A program made the translations under genes and the position numbers. The notes under the pieces were generated by a model. It saw only the letters and a program-made list of their open reading frames with translations, ran no database searches and was not told the DNA's origin. From UBA1413 sp037447215 (lineage in GTDB: Bacteria > Bacteroidota > Bacteroidia > Bacteroidales > Prolixibacteraceae): a DNA stretch of 57,817 bases. Position 1 is the stretch's first letter; each line of letters begins with the position of its first letter. Below, one piece after another: positions 17,661 through 27,061 of the stretch. Location of the stretch: contig JBBIHB010000020.1 of the NCBI GenBank assembly GCA_037447215.1, positions 1 to 57,817 of the forward strand, written 5' to 3'.

Positions 17661-18389
17661 ATGAAGCATATCAATCACCTTAGGGCAAAGTCCTATCACA
17701 TCAATCGTTTCGGAGAGGTATCCACCCCCTTTCTGTTCTGGTATATGCAGGAAATCGCCTGGGAACATGCCCATATCCTTGGATTTGGGTTTGAACATCT
17801 GAGGCAGGATAAGCTTTTCTGGGTACTATCGAGGTTGTTGGTCAGGATTGACAGGCGCCCGGTTTGGAAAGAAGAATTCACCCTCGAAACCTGGTCGAGG
17901 GGTACCGATGGATTTTTTGCTTACAGGGATTACCGCATTCTTGACAAAAATGGTACTGAAATCATAAAAGCCACAAGCAGTTGGCTGGTCCTCGACCTTG
18001 AAACCAAGCGTATCCAGCGCCTGAATCAGTATAAAAACTTCCCTGCCTACGGAGAGAGTGTACTGGGCTCTAACCCCGGAAAGGTAGCTTCTTCAATCTC
18101 ATCAGAAAATCCGGAATTTTACCCGGTACTTTTCAACGAAATCGATATCAATCAGCATTTTAATACCGGTCGTTATCTCGAACGGATAAACAACAGTTAT
18201 TCATTCGATTTTCATGCCAACCACCGGTTATCCGAACTGGAGGTAAATTTTGTCCGCGAAGGGATGCCCGACGATTATCTTGCAGTTAACCGTCAAGAAA
18301 TCGGCCCAGGTGAACACCTGTGCAGCGTAATAAGGAAAACCGACGGTGAAGAACTGATCAGGTCGAGGCTTGTCTGGTCGGAAAAATAG
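17661..18389 (+). CDS. Acyl-ACP thioesterase (FatA/FatB-like)
   Basis: Hydrolyses acyl-acyl carrier protein to release free fatty acids and ends chain extension. The 242-residue protein has two hot-dog folds: the first with EVSTPFLFWYMQEIAWEHA and the ETWSRGTDGFFAYRDY strand pair; the second with NEIDINQHFNTGRYLERI, corresponding to the family's catalytic D-x-N-x-H segment. Bacteroidota often carry one such enzyme, thought to help recycle or export fatty acids. It is a single-gene unit, followed by a hairpin-rich spacer. Confidence 0.9.
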   Translation: MKHINHLRAKSYHINRFGEVSTPFLFWYMQEIAWEHAHILGFGFEHLRQDKLFWVLSRLLVRIDRRPVWKEEFTLETWSRGTDGFFAYRDYRILDKNGTEIIKATSSWLVLDLETKRIQRLNQYKNFPAYGESVLGSNPGKVASSISSENPEFYPVLFNEIDINQHFNTGRYLERINNSYSFDFHANHRLSELEVNFVREGMPDDYLAVNRQEIGPGEHLCSVIRKTDGEELIRSRLVWSEK

Positions 18390-18410
18390 CCAGGTTTATT
18401 TTAAAAATTT

Positions 18411-18476
18411 ATCTTATCTCCGGAAAAAAGTAATTTTAAGATAAGATTCTTCTCTGTCATCTGACGGAGAGGAATC
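18411..18476. other. Two consecutive intergenic stem-loops between convergent genes
   Basis: The first pairs ATCTTATC (18411-18418) with GATAAGAT (18440-18447). The second, overlapping it, has GATTC..CTC.GTC pairing with GAC.GAG..GAATC up to 18476. They sit between the ends of the thioesterase gene and the minus-strand lipoprotein gene, so they probably act in transcript ending or stability. Just right of them is ACCGGACAAAAGTGA, close to a sequence at 38-52. Confidence 0.4.
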
Positions 18477-18523
18477 TCATTAAGTTAACCGGACAAAAGT
18501 GAAAAATTATTATAAGTCCTGTT

Positions 18524-20170
18524 TTACCAGTTCATTGTATCACAAACCTTTTGTTTGAAAATATGCGAAATATTGATCCGTGTCCTTCCGTCGGAAAGCT
18601 TCTCGGATGAAATTTTCGAATCGGAAGTAAACGGGTACGAACCATCGGGATTGAAAGTGGTGGTAAAGGTGGTTATTTCCCACTCTTTTTCCCACAGCAG
18701 GCGATACTCATATTTCTGATCGGGCTTTCCGAGCAGATCAAGAACACCACCCTGCATAAACCCACCCTGCCATACATTCTGTGTGCCGGCAAACCGGTAC
18801 TCTCCGCTGTATGTGGGCGCAATGGCCACAGTCTGATTTTTCTCGCAAAACGCTTTCAAAACAATCTGGTAGCCTGCAAACCCATCCTGCGCCAACACAT
18901 TTACCTGATGGGTACCCGAACACAATGAACTTATCTGAAGGTCGGGTATAGGTTTGAACGAAGGGTTATTGTTGCGGAAAACCAGCTTTGCAGGTACAGC
19001 AGGTACGTTCTCGAGCACAAATGAAGCCGGGAAATTTCCTGTGAAGTTTTCTACAAACAAATGGTTCCCCTGCAAATCATATACATCGGCGGTGATGGTA
19101 AAACTTGATTTGAAGGACGCCCCGAAGCTGATGGTTGCGCCCAGGCTGCATGTGGTATAATCGTATGCCCTGAGCAAAGTGTATGACCATGGGAGTGCCT
19201 GAATGGTTTTTTCTTTGCCCCCATATAACCAGCCGGATGAGGAAAATTCAGCAAAGCCCCAGGTATCGGGTTCTTTCCCGATCGTCCATTCACAGATAGC
19301 TTTCATAACCGCACCATTAAAGTCACCAACCTTTTTACCACCAACCGACATATATTCTACCGATCCGGTTTGGAGTATCTGAAGGATGATGTTCCGGGAT
19401 ATTTCATCTTTAATGATCACATCAGGCCATGCTGGATAGTTGTTGAATGAAATGGTATGCAGGTAAAGGAAATTTTCCTTATTTGCATTGAAAGCATCAA
19501 AGAATTCATTCGATGAATTAAACAACAGATGACCCTGTGTATCTTTCAGTTTCAAAAAATCATTGAGCGAAAGCGAGTATTTCAGGTTAAAAGGTTTTGC
19601 CAATGTTGTCGACTTCAACCGGGGTCCCTGTGCAATACCAAATACAATGGTGGTATCCCCGTTGCCCACGTCAACCCCACCTCCTACCTGGGTGCCGGTA
19701 CCATCCGTTTTCTTTGCCAGAAAAAGGTTCACCATTTTCTTTCCTTCGCTCTGAATGGTTTCGGTTTTCGACATTGAATTATAGCCTTCAACCTGTGCTG
19801 TAACGGCAAATTCGAGTGGATTCGACCCGCTTACCTGCACATTTGGATCAACAGTAAGTTCAAGCTGACCCAGAAGCATCTCGTGGAAAGGTTTCTTTAG
19901 ACCTGAGTAGGTTACAATATCCTTACCGTTCCTGCCTGAAAATGTGAGAGTGGCTGGCAACTCAATCCTTCTCTGTGTTGTTGCATCGAAAAGGTTAACG
20001 GTAATATGTGTCCTGAAAAAATTGAAATCGACAATCAGCAGGTTGATGTTTTCTCCAGTTTCCTTGTCTTTCAGGGGATTTTGAAACAACCCATCGCATG
20101 AACCAAGAAGGATTGCCAGTAAAGTGGCAATTGCCATGGAATATCTGATTTTAAAATTAAATGTTCTCAT
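18524..20170 (-). CDS. Hypothetical lipoprotein, large
   Basis: I do not recognise this 548-residue protein. It opens with an export signal and lipobox (AIATLLAILLGSC), so it should be anchored in the outer or inner membrane. The N-terminal part (FNFFRTHITVNLFDATTQRRIELPATLTFSG) looks like an extracellular beta-sandwich. The middle has a threonine/glycine linker (TDGTGTQVGGGVDVGNGDTT is in this style), and the rest is beta-rich. It starts 27 bp after an outer-membrane-like gene on the same strand, so the two probably form a surface complex. No catalytic motif is visible. Confidence 0.65.
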   Translation of the reverse strand: MRTFNFKIRYSMAIATLLAILLGSCDGLFQNPLKDKETGENINLLIVDFNFFRTHITVNLFDATTQRRIELPATLTFSGRNGKDIVTYSGLKKPFHEMLLGQLELTVDPNVQVSGSNPLEFAVTAQVEGYNSMSKTETIQSEGKKMVNLFLAKKTDGTGTQVGGGVDVGNGDTTIVFGIAQGPRLKSTTLAKPFNLKYSLSLNDFLKLKDTQGHLLFNSSNEFFDAFNANKENFLYLHTISFNNYPAWPDVIIKDEISRNIILQILQTGSVEYMSVGGKKVGDFNGAVMKAICEWTIGKEPDTWGFAEFSSSGWLYGGKEKTIQALPWSYTLLRAYDYTTCSLGATISFGASFKSSFTITADVYDLQGNHLFVENFTGNFPASFVLENVPAVPAKLVFRNNNPSFKPIPDLQISSLCSGTHQVNVLAQDGFAGYQIVLKAFCEKNQTVAIAPTYSGEYRFAGTQNVWQGGFMQGGVLDLLGKPDQKYEYRLLWEKEWEITTFTTTFNPDGSYPFTSDSKISSEKLSDGRTRINISHIFKQKVCDTMNW

Positions 20171-20197
20171 AATATTTTCAATTTGGGTTTTGTATGA

Positions 20198-20911
20198 TCA
20201 CTTTGTCAATAAAAATGAAAGTCCAATCTTTAAAACCGGGTAAATCCTCCATGAATCAAGCTGGTTTTCGAGTAAACGACCATGTTGATGGGCATCTTCG
20301 GCAGTAGGGGCCAGTAATCCGGTGGCCTTAATGCCTATTTTTGGCGGACCCTGATAAAATGCCCCGGCTTCCATCGATAAAGCAACCCTGCCTTTACGGC
20401 TTAATTTATGCCCGATTCCCAGCCCAAGATAGGGCGAAATCCGGTGGGTTGGCTCAATTTCAAAAAAGAATTCGCCAATGTCTTCGGCAGGGATATATAT
20501 ATCGCCGTATTTCCAATCACTCGCTGCAACACCGTTTATAGAAGGCTTAAAAAGATTATAACCTGCCCCTGCTGAAACAAAAAGAGAACGGAAAAAATGA
20601 AAATCGGCCAGCAGGGAAATGCTGCCTGCCCGGAAGTCGAGGTCGGCATCGTAATCAATATTATTCTCTTCGAAAGAAAAAGGAACGCCAATGACCATTT
20701 GTTCAAAACCAATCCTGACCGAAAGTGGTTTGGTAACCCCAAAAACCAAGTTTAACCCGGGGCCGGCAGTTGACAGGGAAGCACCTAAAGCAACCTTTGA
20801 ATTGCCTGTCTCAGGCAAAATTGGATCGATAGTCTGACTACCTAACGGTTGTATGAACCCGACAGCCAGAAGGATTATCAAACAGCGTCCGAATAAAAAA
20901 ATTTTCATCAT
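20198..20911 (-). CDS. Putative outer-membrane beta-barrel protein
   Basis: A 237-residue protein with a signal peptide (FLFGRCLIILLAVGFIQPLGSQ). Alternating strands such as KPLSVRIGFEQMVIGVPF, RAGSISLLADFHFF and VLKIGLSFLLTK at the very end suggest an 8-10 strand barrel with an aromatic or leucine-rich final strand. Precedes the large lipoprotein gene by 27 bp, probably in one operon. Transport function is not indicated. Confidence 0.6.
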   Translation of the reverse strand: MMKIFLFGRCLIILLAVGFIQPLGSQTIDPILPETGNSKVALGASLSTAGPGLNLVFGVTKPLSVRIGFEQMVIGVPFSFEENNIDYDADLDFRAGSISLLADFHFFRSLFVSAGAGYNLFKPSINGVAASDWKYGDIYIPAEDIGEFFFEIEPTHRISPYLGLGIGHKLSRKGRVALSMEAGAFYQGPPKIGIKATGLLAPTAEDAHQHGRLLENQLDSWRIYPVLKIGLSFLLTK

Positions 20912-21054
20912 TCTTTAAAATCAGGTTTACAATTATCGTTGGATTACCCGGAACGATCGAATGAAAATTGCTGAATACAAATATATTCAGCAACAAAACT
21001 ATAAAAAATCAAGTACAATATAGAGATTTTTCTCAAACAATAAAAACGCTGCCA

Positions 21055-21741
21055 TTACCTGAACCCGAGCATTTCCATGATTCTTGCAAATGGTTGTTGG
21101 TACTCGGCAGCAATCGAAATCGGACTGCCGGTAACCGGGTGCTTAAAATCAAGTTTTAGAGCATGGAGCAGCATTTCCCGGTGGTTCCATATTTCTGAGA
21201 AAAGCCTGTTTTGCTTATTACAGCCATGAGGCCTGTCGCCAATTATGGGATGGAAAATATGGGCAAAATGTTTCCTGATCTGGTGCATACGGCCGGTTTG
21301 TGGAAAAATTTCGACCAACGAGTAACGCGAGGTTGCAAATTTCCCGAAAGGGACCGGAACTTCAGTCCGTTTTAATGTTTTATAAACCGTGACTGCTTCC
21401 TGTAGTTTTTCCATTTCATTTTTTAATGGATAATCGACCACACCTTCGTCGGGGGTATAACCCCTGACAATGGCATGATAGGTTTTGACTACGTTTTTTC
21501 CCATAAACTTATGCTGCATCAGGCTATTGATTTCCTGATCAAGTGCAAACAATAACACTCCCGCTGTCTTTCGGTCGAGGCGGTGTACTGGATAAACCCA
21601 TTGCCCAATCTGATCCCTCAGCGACTGAACGGCATGCTCTGTGGCATCGGCGGCAATCGCCGTGGGGTGGACCAATAATCCGTGCGGTTTGTTTACTGCA
21701 ACCAGATGGTCATCTTTATACACAACTTCAAGAACAGTCAA
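21055..21741 (-). CDS. truC: tRNA pseudouridine synthase C (RluA family)
   Basis: TruC converts U65 of tRNAs to pseudouridine. The 228-residue protein has the catalytic aspartate in HRLDRKTAGVLLFAL, an N-terminal VNKPHGLLVHPT, and the TruC-like line YHAIVRGYTPDEGVVDYPL with GRMHQIRKHFAHIFHPIIGD, all in TruC order and length. No S4 domain is present, which separates it from RluC/RluD. It lies 8 bp after the GH53 gene on the same strand, though the link seems accidental. Confidence 0.88.
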   Translation of the reverse strand: MTVLEVVYKDDHLVAVNKPHGLLVHPTAIAADATEHAVQSLRDQIGQWVYPVHRLDRKTAGVLLFALDQEINSLMQHKFMGKNVVKTYHAIVRGYTPDEGVVDYPLKNEMEKLQEAVTVYKTLKRTEVPVPFGKFATSRYSLVEIFPQTGRMHQIRKHFAHIFHPIIGDRPHGCNKQNRLFSEIWNHREMLLHALKLDFKHPVTGSPISIAAEYQQPFARIMEMLGFR

Positions 21742-21749
21742 ATTACCTG

Positions 21750-22946
21750 TTATTTTTGATATTTATGTTTCAGATAGTCAAATACCGGTAATGTATTACC
21801 TTCAAAATCGAAAAAAGCAGCATTTTCCCATGAAGAACCGGTTCCCCATGAATCCTTCATTTGCGAAGTGATCCATGCCGGTTCCCAATACATTACCCCT
21901 GTACCCCCGGATGAAATCACCGCCTGAACCAGGCTTTTCATATAATCGCGCTGGCCCTCTCTGGTAAACGGAAATCCTTGCAAAGGATGCGAGCCGCCCA
22001 AAATATTGTTATAATTATCAGCGCCGGCAGTTGTCCATGGATAGGCAGTTTCGAGTACCATTACCTCCTTTCGGTAGGTATTTTTCAGTCTTGTAATCAA
22101 TACAGGCAAAGCCTGGAACGAGACTTCGGTGTGCCAGTTATAATAATAGGAAAACCCGATGATATCGAAATCGGTTACCCCACCGTCGGTTACGGCTTTG
22201 CCAAACCACCACTCCAGGTTTTTCGGGTCGGCCACATGCAAAGCAACTTTTGGTTTTATCAGCGATTGGGCCGATGCATCGCGAACAGCCTTTATGCCCG
22301 CATTCAGCAAAGTACCCATATTTCCCCAATGCCCTTTGCACACATTCAAAGCCGGAAAGCCACTTTTTGCAGCGGTCATCATCATACCGCAATTGGTTTC
22401 ATTTCCGATTTGAACCATTTCGGGCATTAAACCTTTGGATTCAAGCTTTTTTAAAACATTGAACGTGTAATTGTACAGCGAATCGCGAAGTATATGGGTG
22501 TTGGTAATATCGGCCCATGCCTCAGGGGGATCCTGCCTGCCCGGATCGGCCCAGAAATCGGAATAGTGAAAATTGAGGTTTACGGCCATCCCGGCCTGTT
22601 TTGCCCTGCGGATGGTTTTTTCCACATCGGGGTAGCCGCTGTACAAGGTCTTTGATGGATCATGGTAAATCTGCCGTACCCATTGAGGGTTATGCCATAA
22701 CCGGACCCTTACCAAATTGGCGCCACGCGATTTCATGATATGAAAAGGATCGCGAACCTGACCAGAATCACGGTATATACCCCCATGGTCCTCGACCTGG
22801 TTCACATACGATAAATCGACACCCATCGCAAATTCGCTGTAATCAAAACCCTTTCCGTTTTGAACTTCTTCATCGGGTAACCCGATCCTTTTTTTGCAGT
22901 TAAAAATTGAAATTATAATGCAGATAAACAGAAACATTCTCTTCAT
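21750..22946 (-). CDS. Arabinogalactan endo-beta-1,4-galactanase (GH53), lipoprotein
   Basis: Cleaves beta-1,4-galactan side chains of pectin. From the ATG at 22946 the protein is 398 residues and starts with a lipoprotein signal (MKRMFLFICIIISIFNC); the upstream 60 residues of the longer frame lack signal character. GH53 landmarks: FAMGVDLSYVNQVEDHG, RLWHNPQW, the acid/base E183 in QIGNETNCGM and the nucleophile E299 in VLETAYPWT. It is probably surface-exposed. It is the left member of the hemicellulose group and is separated from the xylanase gene by a dead transposase. Confidence 0.92.
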   Translation of the reverse strand: MKRMFLFICIIISIFNCKKRIGLPDEEVQNGKGFDYSEFAMGVDLSYVNQVEDHGGIYRDSGQVRDPFHIMKSRGANLVRVRLWHNPQWVRQIYHDPSKTLYSGYPDVEKTIRRAKQAGMAVNLNFHYSDFWADPGRQDPPEAWADITNTHILRDSLYNYTFNVLKKLESKGLMPEMVQIGNETNCGMMMTAAKSGFPALNVCKGHWGNMGTLLNAGIKAVRDASAQSLIKPKVALHVADPKNLEWWFGKAVTDGGVTDFDIIGFSYYYNWHTEVSFQALPVLITRLKNTYRKEVMVLETAYPWTTAGADNYNNILGGSHPLQGFPFTREGQRDYMKSLVQAVISSGGTGVMYWEPAWITSQMKDSWGTGSSWENAAFFDFEGNTLPVFDYLKHKYQK

Positions 22947-23183
22947 AACCGGCAATTTTCTGGTAAAAATAGGAATTATCCAACAATTCAACGTGTAGCA
23001 GTATAGCTTGAATGTTAATGAGTTAGCTGATATTGGAAAAAATATTTTTCCGGCTATTTTTGTATCCGGATGGGGAACTGGGGGATTTTTCCTTGACTTG
23101 CTGTTTTCAGCATCTTGTCCTCTCATTATGTTCTTTTTCTGCCATAGTAATGATTTTGAACCTATGGCTTTTCATTAATACAA

Positions 23184-24241
23184 ATGCGCCTACCGCACCC
23201 CGACACCGTTGATGATGCAATACGTGTTTTGCCGCCTGGCCAGTTTGAAACCTTAAAAGCAACTTTGGTGCGTGCCCTGCTTGTATCAAAAATGTTACGC
23301 CGGTTCCGTTTTTTGGGCAAGTTTTATTGTGTGGCCGTTGATGCCACGGGGGTTTGCACTTTTGACCACCAGCACTGCCCCCACTGACTGGCAAAAACCT
23401 CGAAAAACGGGATGGTTGCCTGGTTCCAATATGTGCTTGAGGCAAAGCTGGCCACTCCATCAGGGCTGGCCATATCGCTTGCCAGTAAATCTGTAGTGAA
23501 CCAGCCTGGCCGCAACTACGAAAAACAGGACTGTGAACTGAAAGCCCTCGAAAGGCTGGCCGAAAAAATCAAGGCGTTTTTCCCCCGTTTGCCGGTATGC
23601 ATCCTGGCCGATGGTTTGTACCCAAACAGCACGGTCTTCGATAACTGCCTTGCATACGGCTGGAAATTTATCATCACATTAAAGGACAAAGCTTTAAAAA
23701 GTTTTTCCACAGAGGCAAGGCTGCTATCGGGGACAGCTTACAAACAGGCGGTTTTCAGAAGGGACAAAACCCAAATGGCACGGCTCGAATACCGTTCCCT
23801 GAACAACATCCCATACTGAGGGCACAACTATGGTTGGGTTTGCTGCAATGAAACCCGGGTTAGGTCGTCCGATAAAAGTCCTGCCAGCGCAAATTTATCT
23901 TTATAACAAATATAGGACAGGGCAAAGATACCGTGGTAAGCACCGCCGATGGGGGCAGGCCCAGGCGGAAGGTTGAGAACGAAGGGTTTAACACACAGAA
24001 AAACCAGGGGTACCAGCTTACCCAAAAATATTCCAGTGTGTCGTTTAGGGCAATGATTAACTATTACCTTGCCATGCAAATCGCCCACCTAATAAACCAT
24101 CTGGCAGAAAAAAGCAGTGAAATACCGGCCTTACCGGGCAACACTCAGCAAACAATCCAGGCCTTGTGGCAAGACCTGGTTCCATTCTTGAAAACAATCC
24201 CCATGCAAACCGAGCGTTTGGAGCTTTTCCTTTCAGGGTGA
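23184..24241 (+). pseudogene. Degenerate DDE transposase (insertion sequence relic)
   Basis: Three pieces read as one DDE-type transposase (IS4-like or unclassified). The first ends at an in-frame TGA (23385-23387), after the first acidic motif AVDATGV; the second continues in the same frame with the second motif ILADGLYPNSTVF and stops at 23819; the rest, ending FLKTIPMQTERLELFLSG at 24241, is in another frame. At least one nonsense change and one frameshift disable it. I could not find terminal inverted repeats; bases 22947-23183 and 24242-24529 are probably IS flanks or leader and hold no gene I can support. It splits the GH53 and xylanase genes. Confidence 0.8.
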
Positions 24242-24529
24242 AAGCAAAGCATAAGACCTGAAAACCGGAGCAGGCAAACCCCAGCCCCGAGTTTGGGTAA
24301 AACATTGTAAATCCATATCAAAGAAAGAAACACAAACTTAAAAACATTTTTTGGGCTTGACTTCCATCCTTGTTGACCGTTGGTCAACCGGATAGGTTAT
24401 GCTTTCGAAAATATAAACCCAATTCAAAAATTAATACAAATCTATTCTCTGAATTGCTGTGAATTGCTGGTTTTTTTGCATGGAAGCCATTTAGGTATTA
24501 ACTTAGGCGCAACTTAAAAATTAAGCAGT

Positions 24530-25684
24530 ATGAAGCCACAATTGAAATTGACCGCAATCCTATGCATTACTTTTTTATTGGCAACTGGCAGCAATCAAAT
24601 ACCTAACTCCTTAAAGAAAGCTTACAAGAATGCATTTCTGGTTGGAACTGCTGTCAATCATGAAATTGTTACAGGCAGGGACAAGGAATCACAGGAAATT
24701 GTAATTGCCCAGTTCAACACCATTACTGTTGAAAACGCGATGAAAGCTCAAACTATTAATCCCATGCCCGATGTTTATAATTTTGCGCCGGGCGACCAAT
24801 TTGTTGAATTTGGAGAAAAATACGGAATGTTTATCATTGGCCATACTTTAGTCTGGCATAATCAGACACCCGAATGGTTTTTCAAGGACGAAAACGGCAA
24901 TCCTAAAACTCCCGAAGCACTGAAAGAACGTATGCGCAGTTATATTGAGACAGTTGCCGGCAGATATGCGGGAAGGGTTCATGCCTGGGATGTGGTTAAC
25001 GAAGTAATTGACGACGATGGTTCATACAGGCCAACCACTTGGGTCGAAGGTTTTGGCTCCGGCGATGAAATGGTGAAATCCGCGTTTAAGTTTGCCAGCC
25101 AATATGCGCACGGCACAGAATTGTATTACAACGACTTCAATGCCTGGCGGCCAACCAAAAGGGATGGTATTATGCGCATGGTCAGAATGTTGCAAAACGA
25201 AGGCATCCGTATTGATGGGATAGGGATACAGGGGCATTGGGGGCTTAATTACCCGAAAAATGAATACATCGAAGCAGCTATTGATTCATTTTATTCTTTA
25301 GGGGTAAAAGTAATGATAACTGAGCTGGATGTTGATGTTTTGCCGTTAACAAGGGAAGGACAGCTGATCGGGCAGATAATGAGCAATTATCAGTTCCAGT
25401 TAGAAGAATTTAAAACTTATTTGGACCCATACCGGAATGGTCATCCTGAAATTGAACAACAAAAGCTGGCTCAACGATATGAGGAATTATTCAGAATATT
25501 TTATAAAAAACGTGATAAAATTGACCGGGTAACAATCTGGGGTGTGCACGATGGTATGTCGTGGAAAAATAATTACCCGGTTCCGGGCCGGATTAATTAC
25601 CCATTATTGTTCGATCGGAATAAAAAGCCAAAGCCAGCATTTGATGCTGTATTAATGGTACCACAAAACAACACTTCGAAATGA
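24530..25684 (+). CDS. Endo-1,4-beta-xylanase, GH10
   Basis: Hydrolyses internal beta-1,4 links of xylan with retention. The 384-residue protein has a signal peptide (LKLTAILCITFLLATGSN) and a single GH10 domain. Landmarks: FNTITVENAMK, GHTLVWHNQTPEW (104-116), acid/base E158 in WDVVNEVIDD, YNDFNAW (200-206), IQGHWGLN and nucleophile E265 in ITELDVDVLP, then WGVHDGMSW. No carbohydrate-binding module is present. No lipobox cysteine follows the signal, so periplasmic or secreted. The SGNH esterase gene follows 59 bp later and may remove acetyl groups from the same xylan. Confidence 0.95.
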   Translation: MKPQLKLTAILCITFLLATGSNQIPNSLKKAYKNAFLVGTAVNHEIVTGRDKESQEIVIAQFNTITVENAMKAQTINPMPDVYNFAPGDQFVEFGEKYGMFIIGHTLVWHNQTPEWFFKDENGNPKTPEALKERMRSYIETVAGRYAGRVHAWDVVNEVIDDDGSYRPTTWVEGFGSGDEMVKSAFKFASQYAHGTELYYNDFNAWRPTKRDGIMRMVRMLQNEGIRIDGIGIQGHWGLNYPKNEYIEAAIDSFYSLGVKVMITELDVDVLPLTREGQLIGQIMSNYQFQLEEFKTYLDPYRNGHPEIEQQKLAQRYEELFRIFYKKRDKIDRVTIWGVHDGMSWKNNYPVPGRINYPLLFDRNKKPKPAFDAVLMVPQNNTSK

Positions 25685-25743
25685 AATTTAATTTCTATTT
25701 TCTAAAACAGGAAAAACAACCTGAAAAATTATATGAATAAAAA

Positions 25744-26955
25744 ATGAATGGGATGATTACGGATTATAAAAAATGTGCCTTAATGGTTGCAACAATGGTT
25801 TTACTGGCTTTCTCAGGAAATATCTACAGTCAAACGGATATTTGGGTAGGTACATGGAGTGCGGCCAATTATGCGGCAGGTGCAAACAATACGCCTCCCC
25901 AGCCCTATCTGGCCAACAATACCTTGCGGCAAATTGTACGTGTTTCGATTGGTGGCGATAGTTTGCGGGTGAAATTCACAAATAAAACCTGTGCAACACC
26001 AGTAACCATGAATTCGGTGAACATTGCTGTTTCAAAGGGTGGCAGTTCCGTCGATGCTTCCACCATAACTCCATTGACATTCAGCGGGAAAAGCTCGGTT
26101 ACCATGGATGCATTCACTGCAGTAACTTCCGACCCTGTTGCATTTGCATTGAAACCCAGCATGCGTGTTGCCATTACCATTCATTATGGGCAGGCCGAGT
26201 CCAAAGCCGACATAACCAGCCATGTGGGTTCCCGCACCGATTCATATATCCTTGCAGGTGACTTTTCAATTTCGGCTGATTTTGGTGGGCCGGTAATTAC
26301 GGCTCATTGGTTCCATATCAATACCATCGACGTATTGGCACCCGAAACCGCTGGATGTGTGGCCGTACTTGGCAATTCCATTACCGATGGGTATGGCTTA
26401 TCGGGCGGTTTGCAGAACCGTTGGACCGATATTTTCTCGCAGCAATTACTAAATGATCCGCGTACCAAAAATGTGGGTGTGCTTAATTTGGGCATCGGTG
26501 GAACCAACTTAACAACTTCAGGTCTCAGCAGGTATAAGGAAGATTTGTTAAGTCAATCGGGTTTACGCTGGATCATTATTTTTTATGGTGTAAACGACAT
26601 TGGAGGAGGAAAGGCCGCCTCGGCCATTATCGACGCATACAAGAAGATCATCAATGATGCTCATGCGATGAACGTGAAAGTTTACGGCGCTACAATCACT
26701 CCATTTAAAGGCCATAGTTATTATACCGAAGCCCGGGAAGCAATCCGGAATGAAGTGAATGAATGGATAAGGACTCCCGGGAATTTCGATGCCTGCATCG
26801 ATTTCGACAAAGCAATACGCGACCCGGAAGATACTGAAAGGTTTTTGGAAAAATATTCGAACGACTGGTTACATCCGAACGTTGCCGGATATGAGCTTTT
26901 AGGGAAATCGGTCAACCTTGATCTGTTTACCGACATCAAAATAATTATGTGGTGA
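25744..26955 (+). CDS. Secreted SGNH/GDSL hydrolase, probable carbohydrate esterase
   Basis: The 403-residue protein has a signal peptide ending NIYSQ, an N-terminal beta-sandwich (about 31-195; WVGTWSAANYAAGANNT) and a C-terminal SGNH hydrolase domain: block I VLGNSITDGYG with S212, the GVNDIGG asparagine block, and D-x-x-H in NDWLHPN near the end. Two-domain proteins of this kind are common in plant-polysaccharide loci and are thought to remove acetyl or similar esters. The xylanase next door suggests acetylxylan as substrate, which is inference. Start chosen at 25744; a start at the second methionine is also possible. Confidence 0.88.
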   Translation: MNGMITDYKKCALMVATMVLLAFSGNIYSQTDIWVGTWSAANYAAGANNTPPQPYLANNTLRQIVRVSIGGDSLRVKFTNKTCATPVTMNSVNIAVSKGGSSVDASTITPLTFSGKSSVTMDAFTAVTSDPVAFALKPSMRVAITIHYGQAESKADITSHVGSRTDSYILAGDFSISADFGGPVITAHWFHINTIDVLAPETAGCVAVLGNSITDGYGLSGGLQNRWTDIFSQQLLNDPRTKNVGVLNLGIGGTNLTTSGLSRYKEDLLSQSGLRWIIIFYGVNDIGGGKAASAIIDAYKKIINDAHAMNVKVYGATITPFKGHSYYTEAREAIRNEVNEWIRTPGNFDACIDFDKAIRDPEDTERFLEKYSNDWLHPNVAGYELLGKSVNLDLFTDIKIIMW

Positions 26956-27061
26956 TTAAACGCGCTGAATTATTATTATGTGATATGGTTGTAAAAACTG
27001 CTTGCATTTTTTGGTTTTTATGACTATTTTGCACTTTAGAACAAAATATAAAACATAACCA

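Noticed and set aside
23828..24387. Minus-strand frames across the transposase tail
   Set aside because: They overlap the recognisable transposase remnant and have no support of their own.
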